DNA from: an uncultured bacterium
Lineage (GTDB): Bacteria > Cyanobacteriota > Vampirovibrionia > Gastranaerophilales > Gastranaerophilaceae
Direction: 5' to 3'
DNA length: 64,000 bases
NCBI GenBank assembly: GCA_949286705.1
Contig: CASEDF010000001.1
Location: 1-64,000, forward strand
The position numbers were made by a program, and so were the translations under genes. Shown in pieces: positions 50,486-58,752 of this stretch (position 1 is its first letter; each line of letters starts with the position of its first letter). The notes below the pieces were generated by a model. The model worked only from the letters and a program-made list of their open reading frames with translations, searched no databases and was not told where the DNA came from.

Positions 50486-50819
50486 CTTTCACGTCCTTTC
50501 AGCCCGTACGGGCATGGTTATATTAGTACTCTTTTTCTCTCGATATAAAAATAAACGTATTCACGTTTTAAAAATTGCATGTTATCAAGTTACTTTTACC
50601 ATATCTATACACCTTAAATTCTTTCTACACCTGCATTTTTATTTTATAATATATAAGTTTACAATACTTAATATATAAAATTTATATACAGATATACTTC
50701 TACACACATGCATTTACGACATATAAAGAATTAAACTTTAATTCATGTAACAAAATGTAACATTGTTATTCCTCTATTTCCCTATTCCATTATTCCCTTT
50801 TTAAATATATAATTAACCT
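50486..50819. promoter_or_regulatory. Gap with a 12-bp palindrome upstream of the LysM gene
   Basis: GCCCGTACGGGC (50503-50514) is a perfect palindrome next to the ribosome site of the LysM gene, possibly an operator or translational hairpin. The rest is AT-rich with many TATA-like steps and no gene. Confidence 0.4.
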
Positions 50820-51773
50820 GTGAGCATACTTGATGTTAAAAATTTAAATCTTGGTTTTAATTGCGAAAACGGATTCCGGCATGCATTATATGACGTGAAT
50901 TTTTCACTTGAAAAAGGCAAAATGTTTGCACTTGTGGGAGAATCCGGCTGCGGCAAAACAATGAGTGCAATGAGTATTCTGCAGCTTCTTCCAAAAACCG
51001 CAAAGATAACCGGCGGAGAAATTATTTTTGACGGGAAAAATCTTTTAAACTGCACTCAAAATGAAATGCAAAAAATCCGCGGGGCAAAAATAGCCCTGAT
51101 ACCGCAGGATCCGATGACATCATTAAATCCGCTTTATACCGTAGGCGATCAATTGCTTGAGGTTTTAAAAGTTCACCAGAATCTTGAGGGAAAAGAAGCT
51201 TTTCAAAAAGCAATTGAAGCTTTTGAAATGGTACAAATACCCTGTCCTGAAATTAGATTAAAGTCATATCCGCATGAATTTTCAGGAGGTATGAAACAGC
51301 GTGCGATTATTGCAATGGCTTTATGCTGTAATGCCGAAATCCTGATTGCCGATGAACCCACAACAGCGCTTGACGTTACAATTCAGGCACAGATTATGAA
51401 ACTTTTAAAAGAGATTAAAGAACAAACACAAACCGCGATTATGCTGATTACGCATGATTTGGCACTTGTCGGAGAAAACGCAGATGAAGTATCTGTTATG
51501 TATGCCGGAAGAATAGTTGAAAATGCACCGGCTGACGAATTTTTCCAGACGCCTAATCACCCTTATTCAATGGCGCTTTTGAAAGCTATTCCGTCCAATA
51601 AAGGCGAAAAATTGGAAACAATTGCCGGACATCCGCCGACAATCCAGCAGATAATAAACGGGTGTAAATTCCATCCCAGATGCAAGTTTTGTATGGAAAT
51701 TTGTAAACAAGAAATTCCTCCTATGTTTACGGTTGGTCAAAATCACAATTCCGCATGCTTTTTAAATAAATAA
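50820..51773 (+). CDS. Oligopeptide/dipeptide ABC transporter ATP-binding protein (OppD/DppD-like)
   Basis: ABC ATPase: Walker A GESGCGKTMSAMSI (about 41-54), Q-loop LIPQDPMTSLNPLYTVGDQL, signature FSGGMKQRAIIAMAL (about 157), Walker B ILIADEPTTALDVT, H-loop LITHDLAL. The C-terminal extension GCKFHPRCKFCMEICKQEIPPMF carries the Cys cluster of the Opp/Dpp/nickel-type ATPases. The length of 317 is normal. No permease or binding protein is adjacent, so it is an orphan here; partners are elsewhere. GTG start. holA follows 20 bases later. Confidence 0.88.
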   Translation: MSILDVKNLNLGFNCENGFRHALYDVNFSLEKGKMFALVGESGCGKTMSAMSILQLLPKTAKITGGEIIFDGKNLLNCTQNEMQKIRGAKIALIPQDPMTSLNPLYTVGDQLLEVLKVHQNLEGKEAFQKAIEAFEMVQIPCPEIRLKSYPHEFSGGMKQRAIIAMALCCNAEILIADEPTTALDVTIQAQIMKLLKEIKEQTQTAIMLITHDLALVGENADEVSVMYAGRIVENAPADEFFQTPNHPYSMALLKAIPSNKGEKLETIAGHPPTIQQIINGCKFHPRCKFCMEICKQEIPPMFTVGQNHNSACFLNK

Positions 51774-51792
51774 TTTATAATATAATATAATT

Positions 51793-52749
51793 ATGGCAAT
51801 CTATTTTTATTACGGCGACGAAGAATTCAATATAGAGCAGGAAGTCAACAAACTCAAAAAAGGTCTGGACAAAAACTTTCTTGAAATGAGCCTGAAAACT
51901 TATGACAACCCGAAATTCGCCGATTTAATCTCAATATTGAGAACCCAGCCTATGATGTTCGGCAAAATGCTTGTTATTATAAAGGCAAATGACTATTTTA
52001 ACAAAGCTTTTGAAGACAAAGAAATCAAACAAATTGAAGAAGCACTTGAAGATAATAACGAAAATCTTGATATAGTTTTTGTTGCGGAACTTCCCAGAAA
52101 CGAAGGCAAAAAACTCGACAGCCGTAAAAAATTTTTCAAACTGCTTTCAAAATATAATGCAAAAGAATTCCCCTCAATCCCGACCTATAAAACCGCTGAA
52201 CTTGAAAGCTGGATCAGAAAACAGGCAAAGTCAAAGGATTTGGAAATAACTTCAGACGCCGCATCAAGAATGATTATACAAATCGGAAATAACCTGAGGG
52301 AAATTGACGGCGAACTTGATAAGCTCAAACTTTTTATCTATCCCCAAAAACAAATTACAAAAGATACGGTGAAAGAACTGTGTATTTCAAACGAAGATTT
52401 GTTTGCGTTTTCGGACTACTTAATGAAAGGCGAAAAAGATCTGGCGCTTTTGGAATACAGAAAACTCTTAGAGAAAAAATTCTGCCTTGAAATCGTTGCG
52501 GCACTCCAAACAATGATAAGAAAATGGATTTTATTAAAAGCAAAATCTTCTGAGTGCTCCCCGTTCGAACTTTCAAAACTTACAGGACAGCACGAATATG
52601 TCGTTAAATTAAACCTGCAAAAACTTAAAAACACAAGTCTGAAAGATTTAGTCAAATTAAAACAAAATCTTACGGAAGCTGAATACAAAATAAAATCAGG
52701 ACAATCTTTAGTCCCTGAAAAGGAGGTAGAAGATGTCTTGTTCAGATAA
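51793..52749 (+). CDS. holA: DNA polymerase III subunit delta
   Basis: Clamp-loader subunit that opens the beta clamp. The N-terminus IYFYYGDEEFNIEQEVNKL is typical of HolA, followed by MMFGKMLVIIKANDYF and the AAA-like fold without a Walker motif. The central ELESWIRKQAKSKDLEITSD, RMIIQIGNNLREIDGELDKL and the C-terminal helical collar (LEIVAALQTMIRKWILLKAK) complete the family pattern. The length of 318 is usual. No clear SD; TATAATATAATT lies right before the ATG, so the message may be short-leadered. holB follows after a repeat. Confidence 0.88.
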   Translation: MAIYFYYGDEEFNIEQEVNKLKKGLDKNFLEMSLKTYDNPKFADLISILRTQPMMFGKMLVIIKANDYFNKAFEDKEIKQIEEALEDNNENLDIVFVAELPRNEGKKLDSRKKFFKLLSKYNAKEFPSIPTYKTAELESWIRKQAKSKDLEITSDAASRMIIQIGNNLREIDGELDKLKLFIYPQKQITKDTVKELCISNEDLFAFSDYLMKGEKDLALLEYRKLLEKKFCLEIVAALQTMIRKWILLKAKSSECSPFELSKLTGQHEYVVKLNLQKLKNTSLKDLVKLKQNLTEAEYKIKSGQSLVPEKEVEDVLFR

Positions 52750-52754
52750 AATAA

Positions 52755-52828
52755 AAACCTCGCATCATAGTGGAGAGGAAAAAATTTCGACACGAAAAAT
52801 GAGTGTCAGAAATTCCGGAGAGGGGCTG
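52755..52828 (+). repeat. Palindromic repeat between holA and holB
   Basis: CCTCGC ... GGAGAGG, AAATTTC-GACAC-gaaaaatga-GTGTC-AGAAATT, then CCGGAGAGGGG. It is a nested hairpin with the same CCTC/GAGG style as the units in priA and at 46782. The ribosome site of holB (GAGAGGGGCTG) lies at its right end. Confidence 0.6.
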
Positions 52829-52831
52829 TAA

Positions 52832-53695
52832 ATGAATATCTATGAAAATTACAAATTTCTGACGGATTATTTTACAAAGGGAATTAAAAATCCCGATAAA
52901 AATATTTCTCACTGCATTTTATTTTGGGGAAATGATATTGAGGCGCAGTATGAACTTGCGCTTGAAATAGCACGAATTTTAAACTGCAAACTCGATGCCG
53001 CACCTGACTGCAATTGTCTTAATTGCACTTGGATAAAAAATAATTCGCATCCGGCTGTCTTAACCTATTCAAAAGTTGACAACAAACCCTCAGATGATGA
53101 TTCCAAAACAATGTTTTCAATCGCACAGGCACGAATGATTAAAAATGACCTTGCAATAACATCGGATTACCACAGAGTGTTAATCTTCTGCGACAAAGAT
53201 TCAAACGGCAAACCCTGCGGGCTTAATCCTACTAACTTTTCAACCGATGCCGCTAATGCTTTGTTGAAAACTTTTGAAGAACCTCCCGCTAATACAACTT
53301 TCTTCTTTTTAACAAATGATATCTCGGATATGATATCAACCGTTGTTTCGCGTTCACAATGCTTTTTCGTCCCCTCCCAAAAAGACGAACCGCAAAACTT
53401 TGAACTTGTCAAAAACCTTATGGATAACTATCTTGATATAAAAAGAAACGAAGTATTGAACTTTAATGACGAGATTTTGTCACTCACAAAAGAAAATGAC
53501 CCTTCAGAAGTTTTTATTCAAATGCAAAATTACCTTGTTCACATTTTAAAATCAAATCTTGAAAATCCTCAGCTTAAATTAAAACTCCTCTCTGATATCA
53601 AAACAATTGAAAAAGCCAAAAAAGAACTGAAATTAAATATGAATATTCAGACTATTGTCGAAAATCTCGCGTTTGAAACAGTTTTAAATAGTTAA
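52832..53695 (+). CDS. holB: DNA polymerase III subunit delta prime
   Basis: Clamp-loader stator. ILFWGNDIEAQYELALEIAR (about 29-48) replaces a P-loop (no GxxGxGK, as expected). CKLDAAPDCNCLNC (about 52-66) matches the zinc module. DAANALLKTFEEPPANTTFF (about 138) and LTNDISDMISTVVSRSQCF carry the SRC motif (SRSQCF). The length of 287 is normal. It follows holA with a 74-base repeat in between. Its stop TAA lies in the conserved left edge of small cassette 3. Confidence 0.9.
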   Translation: MNIYENYKFLTDYFTKGIKNPDKNISHCILFWGNDIEAQYELALEIARILNCKLDAAPDCNCLNCTWIKNNSHPAVLTYSKVDNKPSDDDSKTMFSIAQARMIKNDLAITSDYHRVLIFCDKDSNGKPCGLNPTNFSTDAANALLKTFEEPPANTTFFFLTNDISDMISTVVSRSQCFFVPSQKDEPQNFELVKNLMDNYLDIKRNEVLNFNDEILSLTKENDPSEVFIQMQNYLVHILKSNLENPQLKLKLLSDIKTIEKAKKELKLNMNIQTIVENLAFETVLNS

Positions 53696-53742
53696 TAATA
53701 TTTCCTGTTTTTCTTGACATTTTTTACGCAGCAATATAAAAT
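53692..53742 (+). promoter_or_regulatory. Cassette 3: peptide promoter and UP-like element
   Basis: GTTAATAATATTTCCTG overlaps the holB stop, then TTGACA (53714-53719), 17 bp, TAAAAT (53737-53742). Leader ATACCTCCTCCG (53763-53774) can pair with the SD block GGCGGAAAGGAGGTG (53799-53813). Confidence 0.72.
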
Positions 53743-53817
53743 AAATACAGAGGGTAAGCTCCATACCTCCTCCGACACAGACTTGTTATGAGAATTTAGG
53801 CGGAAAGGAGGTGAAAA

Positions 53818-53892
53818 ATGAAAAGACATTTAATAAAAAAAGCCTTACTAGGCATAAGGCTTTTTATAGATTTAATTGTTTATTTCATCTAG
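53818..53892 (+). CDS. Cassette 3: small hydrophobic toxin-like peptide (24 aa)
   Basis: 24 codons behind GGCGGAAAGGAGGTGAAAA: MKRHLIKKALLGIRLFIDL, then IVYFI. Strongly basic N-terminus and one membrane-type helix; aligns with the 26324 and 31145 peptides. The 3' UTR keeps an outer TAGGGA/TCCCTA stem and an inner AAAGCTCTAAAGG/CCTTTAGGGCTTT stem, again different in sequence but equal in shape to the other copies. A type I toxin-like role is inferred from the architecture. The histidine kinase gene downstream has its own start region after the cassette, so a leader-peptide role is less likely. Confidence 0.72.
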   Translation: MKRHLIKKALLGIRLFIDLIVYFI

Positions 53893-53940
53893 GGAGTTAT
53901 GAAAGCTCTAAAGGTAGCAGCCTTTAGGGCTTTTCCCTAT
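53831..53940 (-). ncRNA. Cassette 3: predicted antisense (antitoxin) RNA
   Basis: Starts near 53940, crosses the 3' stem of the peptide mRNA, and ends in the ORF at AAAAAGCCTTA/TAAGGCTTTTT (53837-53865) followed by TTTATTAAAT on the minus strand. About 110 bases, complementary to the 3' half of the peptide mRNA. Confidence 0.65.
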
Positions 53941-53946
53941 ATATAC

Positions 53947-53974
53947 ATTATAACTCATTTTCAGGCATTGTCAA
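53947..53974 (-). promoter_or_regulatory. Cassette 3: antisense promoter
   Basis: Minus strand TTGACA (53974-53969), 16-bp spacer, TATAAT (53952-53947), the same boxes and spacing as in the other two cassettes. Confidence 0.72.
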
Positions 53975-54023
53975 GCATGGTTAAATAATTGCCCGAAAAA
54001 ACTTTATACAATATAATAAAATT

Positions 54024-55679
54024 ATGAAAAAATTCAGTTTTTTAAATCAGTTTCCGGACGCGGTTATTGTAACCGATAAATTAGGTGATGTTGTTTTTCA
54101 AAACAATGCGTTTAAACGCAGATTTCCGAATTTTTCCAACTTAAAAAAATTCTCCCACAACATGAATTTTGACATCTGTCCTTTAAACAGCGAAAACATT
54201 GAAATCTATTCTCCCGTTTATCATGCACTGAATTCAAAAGAGGACTTTTTTGCTTTTGTTTCATACGAAATCACAACAAATAATATATTGTATTTTTACC
54301 TGACAGCAATCAAAAAAAAGAAATACACGGTTATTTTTATGACGGACGTAACTGCCGAAAACGCGCTGGAAGTTTATAAATCACGATTGGAAAAACTGCA
54401 GGATAAATATAACCACCTTGAAGAAGAAAATCAGGATCTCCAAAAAATCCGGCAAAAAGCTCAATCTCAAGCTATCCGTATTGCTCTTATTAACAAAATG
54501 TCCAACATAATAAGAGAATCAATGGACATATCAAAAATCTTAAATTCCGCATTATCGGAACTTGCCATAATGTTTGGCGCTTACGAAGCTTATTATGCTT
54601 CAAATGATGACGGCAGTTTTTCTATAACGGAAGCTTTCGGAAACAAAAATAAAACCGACAAAAAAATAAGGTTTGATGAAAAAACTTACAAACAGATAGT
54701 TTCAGGCGATATTTCAATAACCCACTCCATGATTGAATACATAGGCGCCGAACCTTTTAAGCAACCCGTGATGAAAATTATTGTCCCGATTTTCCACATG
54801 CAAAAATTAATTGGCATTATCGTTCTTTTAAGTTATCAAAAACGTGAACTGAATGAAGAACTCGAAATTCTCGAAGCAATTTCATCCCAGCTCGGCAACG
54901 CAATTATAAGAGCCGAACTCTATCAAAAGAACATCAAAACCGTTCAAGAACTTCAAAATACCCTCAAAGAACTGAAAGAAACCCAAATTCAACTGATAAA
55001 TTCAGAAAAAATGGCATCCCTCGGTCAGTTAGTCGCAGGTGTAGCACACGAAATTAATACCCCGGTCGCCTCAATCAAATCAAATAATACTATTTTAAAC
55101 AAATTCATCCCGCAGATTAACGACCCTGAAATCGCTGATATGCTCAAAGAAATAAACGAAATTGACCGCGAAGCAATTCAAAGAATCAGCAATATCGTAA
55201 CTTCCCTCAAAAAATTCGTCAGACTTGATGAAGCCGAACTTCAAGAAGCCGATATCAATAAAGAAATCGATTTGACTCTTGATTTGATTAGACACGAAAC
55301 AAAAAATCGTATTGAAATCGTAAAACACTACGGAAATCTTCCGCTTATAAAATGCTATCCGAATATGCTAAATCAAGTTTTCACCAATATTTTGATTAAC
55401 GCATGTCAGGCAATTTCAAACAAGGGAATAATAGAAATTACAACTGAATATAACGATAAAAAGTTAATTGTAAAGATAAAAGATAACGGAAAAGGAATAC
55501 CCGAAGATCAACTCAACAAGATATTTACAGCCGGTTTTACAACAAAAGGAGTAGGCGTCGGGACAGGACTCGGTTTAGCAATTTGCAGCAAGATAATTGA
55601 AAAGCATAACGGCGAAATATTGGTAAACAGTGAAGTTGGCAAGGGCAGCGAATTTATTATTACTATCTGTAGTGAGTAG
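54024..55679 (+). CDS. Cytosolic sensor histidine kinase (PAS-like, coiled coil, GAF)
   Basis: No membrane segment. An N-terminal PAS-like domain (about 1-110, LNQFPDAVIVTDKLGDVVFQ), a coiled coil (about 115-160), a GAF-like domain (about 165-300, with MKIIVPIFHMQKLIGIIVLL), a second coiled coil, then HisKA with MASLGQLVAGVAHEINTPVA (His at about 344) and a HATPase domain (NILINACQAI, GKGIPEDQLNKIF, GTGLGLAICSKIIEKH). The HisKA type is that of NtrB/ZraS-like kinases. No response regulator is adjacent. The ligand is unknown. Length 551. Confidence 0.9.
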   Translation: MKKFSFLNQFPDAVIVTDKLGDVVFQNNAFKRRFPNFSNLKKFSHNMNFDICPLNSENIEIYSPVYHALNSKEDFFAFVSYEITTNNILYFYLTAIKKKKYTVIFMTDVTAENALEVYKSRLEKLQDKYNHLEEENQDLQKIRQKAQSQAIRIALINKMSNIIRESMDISKILNSALSELAIMFGAYEAYYASNDDGSFSITEAFGNKNKTDKKIRFDEKTYKQIVSGDISITHSMIEYIGAEPFKQPVMKIIVPIFHMQKLIGIIVLLSYQKRELNEELEILEAISSQLGNAIIRAELYQKNIKTVQELQNTLKELKETQIQLINSEKMASLGQLVAGVAHEINTPVASIKSNNTILNKFIPQINDPEIADMLKEINEIDREAIQRISNIVTSLKKFVRLDEAELQEADINKEIDLTLDLIRHETKNRIEIVKHYGNLPLIKCYPNMLNQVFTNILINACQAISNKGIIEITTEYNDKKLIVKIKDNGKGIPEDQLNKIFTAGFTTKGVGVGTGLGLAICSKIIEKHNGEILVNSEVGKGSEFIITICSE

Positions 55680-55985
55680 CATTATATTAAGTTTTGTAAC
55701 ACGGATTACACAATTATATCATTATTGTACCTATTTTTTAAAAAACAATCAATAAAAAACTTAAAATAATACATTTAACCCAAGAATTTGTTCAAAAAAT
55801 ATGTTATATTATAAATATAAAGTGTGAGTGTTACCCTTATTATTTTCTCACAGCAGGTAGACATCATAAAAGGAATTATTACAAAAAATTAAGTAGAAAG
55901 TTATAAAAAAGGCAATTAAATTCAACACAAATTTTTTATATTAAATGTAGGTGTGAATTTATTACTTTAGTGTCGGAGGAAAATA

Positions 55986-56843
55986 ATGACAATTAGTGTG
56001 AACAGCAAGAAAAAACAAGTAAAAAAGACATTTGACGAATTATTAATGGATTTAAAAACAAGCAACTCAGAAAAAGTCAGATACAATGCGGCACGAGTAT
56101 TAGGCGAGATGGGTGACTCCAAAGCAGTTGAACCGTTGATTGATGTATTAAAACATGACAAAAACGGCTCTGTAAGATTATATGCAGCACGTGCTTTAGG
56201 CGAACTCGGCGATTCAAAAGCCACAATTCATTTGATTGAATCTTTACGTGAAGACAGAAACGTTGATGTAAGAGTTCGTGCAGCAAGAGCATTAGGCAGA
56301 TTAGGCGGCGAAATCGTTGTTGAACCGCTTGTTGAAGCTTTAAATGATGAAAACCCTCAGGTTTGTATCACAGCAACTGATGCTTTGATTGAAATCGGCG
56401 ATGTTGCAACAGATGCCTTAATTGAATCACTCGATCATGAAAAAGTTAACGTAAGATGTGATGCAACCCGTGCTTTAGGCGAAATCGGAAACAAAAAAGC
56501 CGTTGATAAAGTTATTAATATGTTATATGACGAATGGGTTAACGTAAGAATTTACGCAGTAACCTCACTCGGCAAATTAAACGATACAAAAGCAGTACCT
56601 GCATTAATTGATGTTATGAAAAACCGTAATGAAAATGAACTTGTCAGAGCAGGTGCCGCAGCTGCATTAGGTGTCTTGAGAGATCAAAGAGCACTGCTTC
56701 CTTTAAGAGAATTGATTATGGAAGCTGAAGAATTGGGCGAATTGGAAGATACAGCATTAAAATCTTTCAAAAAGATTATGGCTGCAAACTGGCAATCAAT
56801 TCCCGGTGCTACCGCTCAGAAAAAACCTGTTGCAACTTTCTAG
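55986..56843 (+). CDS. HEAT-repeat protein (PBS-lyase-like)
   Basis: 285 residues built of about seven HEAT repeats, each about 31 residues, of the form VRYNAARVLGEMGDSKAVEP, LIDVLKHD, VRLYAARALGELGDSKATIH, VRVRAARALGRLGGEIVVEP. The type resembles the E/Z HEAT repeats in phycobilisome lyases, CpcE-like, and in many unrelated scaffolds. GGAGGAAAATA precedes the ATG. The 306-base upstream gap is AT-rich with no other gene. A terminator follows directly. Cytosolic protein-binding role is likely; no partner is visible. Confidence 0.88.
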   Translation: MTISVNSKKKQVKKTFDELLMDLKTSNSEKVRYNAARVLGEMGDSKAVEPLIDVLKHDKNGSVRLYAARALGELGDSKATIHLIESLREDRNVDVRVRAARALGRLGGEIVVEPLVEALNDENPQVCITATDALIEIGDVATDALIESLDHEKVNVRCDATRALGEIGNKKAVDKVINMLYDEWVNVRIYAVTSLGKLNDTKAVPALIDVMKNRNENELVRAGAAAALGVLRDQRALLPLRELIMEAEELGELEDTALKSFKKIMAANWQSIPGATAQKKPVATF

Positions 56844-56860
56844 AATTTTAAGAAAGGAAC

Positions 56861-56892
56861 AAAAAGCGCTCTCAAAAGAGAGCGCTTTTTTA
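56861..56892 (+). terminator. Intrinsic terminator after HEAT-repeat gene
   Basis: AAAAAGCGCTCTC-aaaa-GAGAGCGCTTTTTT, a 13-bp perfect stem. Confidence 0.9.
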
Positions 56893-56940
56893 GTTACATG
56901 TCCGATTTAATTTTGCGGAAAAATCTTATAAACTGCTTTT

Positions 56941-57330
56941 ATGCAAGATTCTCTATGGTATTATTCATTAAACAAATCACCGCTGACCCCGCCGGAGGCA
57001 GTATTTCCGATTGCATGGACAATTCTTTATGTAATGATAGCTCTATCGTTATTTTTCTATGTTAAAGATGGTCTGACAAAAGAAAAATTAACTCCTCTTG
57101 TTGTCTTCACTATCCAGATAATTTTAAACATTCTCTGGTCACCTGTGTTTTTTGAATCACATAACATCAAATTAGCTTTTATAATAATTGTTTTGTTAAT
57201 AATATTTGTTCTTATAAATATTATTCTTTTCTATAAAACTTCAAAAATTGCTGCATACCTTTTAATACCATATTTTTTATGGCTGATTTTTGCAGCATAT
57301 CTTAATTTTGAAATTGTTATGCTAAACTAA
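56941..57330 (+). CDS. TspO/MBR family protein, short
   Basis: Membrane protein binding tetrapyrroles and other hydrophobic ligands. KSPLTPPEAVFPIAWTILYV, NILWSPVFFESHNIKLAFII and YLLIPYFLWLIFAAYLNFEI are diagnostic. The length is 129 against about 155-160 for complete TspO: the first helix is absent, the N-terminus starting in the loop before helix 2. Either the start has been lost or the protein works with four helices. No upstream in-frame start with a ribosome site was found. It converges on the NifX-like gene. Confidence 0.85.
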   Translation: MQDSLWYYSLNKSPLTPPEAVFPIAWTILYVMIALSLFFYVKDGLTKEKLTPLVVFTIQIILNILWSPVFFESHNIKLAFIIIVLLIIFVLINIILFYKTSKIAAYLLIPYFLWLIFAAYLNFEIVMLN

Positions 57331-57346
57331 ACTACCTTTACGATTT

Positions 57347-58000
57347 TTATCCATGATGATGGCAGTGATGATGTTCATGCCCGCCGCAATGACTGTGTTC
57401 TCCGCCGCACGAATTTTCGCCTGTTACCAAAGAATTTTCCATATATTTAGTAACAAGTTCACGAACGGGAAGTTCCGGACAGCCTGAAACAACTTTTACA
57501 CCGTTTTGACTAAAAATACCAAGAGGACGCCCTCCCATACCGCCTGCCAAAACAATATTTGCGCCTTGTTCGGATATCCAGCTTGCACTCTGGCAGCTTA
57601 TACCTTCTTCCGGAACCTTTGTTTCAATATTCAAAATTTCTTTTGTTTCAGGATTTATCTCCACAAAAGTAAATGATTCACAATGACCGAAATGTGAACA
57701 TAATTTTTCATTTTCTGTAGGAACAACAATTTTCATAATTTTATTTCCTTTCATTTTATCTATATTTGACTGTAATAAAATAGCACTTTCAAGCGCTTCA
57801 GTTTCAGTTATATTATGCGAGATTGCAAACTGTCTTAAAATGTTCAAAATATTTTCATTAATCCTGCGGTTAAACGGAATTTTTTTTAAACAGGTACGCT
57901 TTCTTCCCGCATTATCACGCCTGCCCCCTCGTTTGCTTTTCAAACAATCAAAATTGTCTGATTTACTAAAACCATTTCCCATATTTATATTATACATCAA
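57347..58000 (-). CDS. NifX/dinitrogenase iron-molybdenum cofactor-like protein fused to a DNA-binding-like N-terminus
   Basis: Residues 1-85 are basic (KRGGRRDNAGRKRTCLKKIP, FNRRINENILNILRQFAISH) and look like a ribbon-helix-helix type DNA-binding module. Residues about 89-195 are a NifX/NifB-C-type domain (MKIVVPTENEKLCSHFGHCE, QGANIVLAGGMGGRPLGIF). The tail is His/Cys-rich (CGGEHSHCGGHEHHHCHHHG), fit for metals. No nitrogenase genes are near; small NifX-type proteins often serve in metal-cluster handling in anaerobes. An internal ATG (57736) has its own AAAGGAAATAAAATT site, so the C-terminal part may also be made alone. Confidence 0.8.
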   Translation of the reverse strand: MMYNINMGNGFSKSDNFDCLKSKRGGRRDNAGRKRTCLKKIPFNRRINENILNILRQFAISHNITETEALESAILLQSNIDKMKGNKIMKIVVPTENEKLCSHFGHCESFTFVEINPETKEILNIETKVPEEGISCQSASWISEQGANIVLAGGMGGRPLGIFSQNGVKVVSGCPELPVRELVTKYMENSLVTGENSCGGEHSHCGGHEHHHCHHHG

Positions 58001-58050
58001 TCATTTGAATATGTCAATACATATTCAAAATTTATAATTCCGCCGCTGAT

Positions 58051-58710
58051 TTATCTTTTTTTAGCAATCATATAACTCTCATCAATTTTGGACTTAATAG
58101 CATTCAAAGAAACAGAACCATCCAAAATTATGGTAATCCAATGTTTTTTATTCATATGATAACCCGGAAAAACAGTTGTAAAATCAATCAATTCATCAAC
58201 ATTTTCCGCTCTTAAGTCAATAACTTCAACGGAAGCTGTTTCTTTGAAACCGAATTTTTGTTTTGAAACCGTCAAAAATCCTGCATACCATTTTGCATTA
58301 TCTTTTCTTCTGACAATTGCATTATCGGGAAATTTTTCCCATAAATATTCCGGATCATCATTATACTTTTCTTTAATATACAAAATTAACTCTTTTGTTT
58401 GCTCAGCTTTGAAAACATCCGGCTCAAAACATTCAGCGGAAATTCTCTCTAAAATATTATTATACTCTTCTTTAATCTTACCGACGAAAGTTCCATTAAC
58501 ACCCTCGACCAAATGAAGAGTATATAATTCATCAGTTGCAAGATCAATTAACTTTGTACGAATATTGCCGGAGCTATCAATTAAAACCGATAATTTAAAC
58601 TGATTATCCATTAATAATTGATTATAGACAAATGTTCCATCTTCCTCTATAAACCCGAAACCTAAAAGTTTTGCTTTATTAAATTTTTTATTTATAAATT
58701 TGTCCGCCAT
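58051..58710 (-). CDS. MmcQ/YjbR-family protein
   Basis: The C-terminal half has the YjbR (CyaY-like) fold pattern: FPDNAIVRRKDNAKWYAGFL, PGYHMNKKHWITIILDGSVS, then IKSKIDESYMIAKKR. The N-terminal 100 residues (KFNKAKLLGFGFIEEDGTFV, YNQLLMDNQFKLSVLIDSSG) are an extra module, so the protein is twice the length of plain YjbR (about 115). Family function is unclear, with DNA binding suggested. Cytosolic. Separate from the TolC gene behind it. Confidence 0.82.
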   Translation of the reverse strand: MADKFINKKFNKAKLLGFGFIEEDGTFVYNQLLMDNQFKLSVLIDSSGNIRTKLIDLATDELYTLHLVEGVNGTFVGKIKEEYNNILERISAECFEPDVFKAEQTKELILYIKEKYNDDPEYLWEKFPDNAIVRRKDNAKWYAGFLTVSKQKFGFKETASVEVIDLRAENVDELIDFTTVFPGYHMNKKHWITIILDGSVSLNAIKSKIDESYMIAKKR

Positions 58711-58752
58711 AACTTTATAGATATCATAAATACAAATAACACAAAAGACGTC

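Noticed and set aside
53818-53892. Small peptides as attenuator leader peptides of downstream genes
   Set aside because: Copies 1 and 2 are followed by convergent genes, not by same-strand operons, and all three have a conserved antisense promoter, which attenuators lack.
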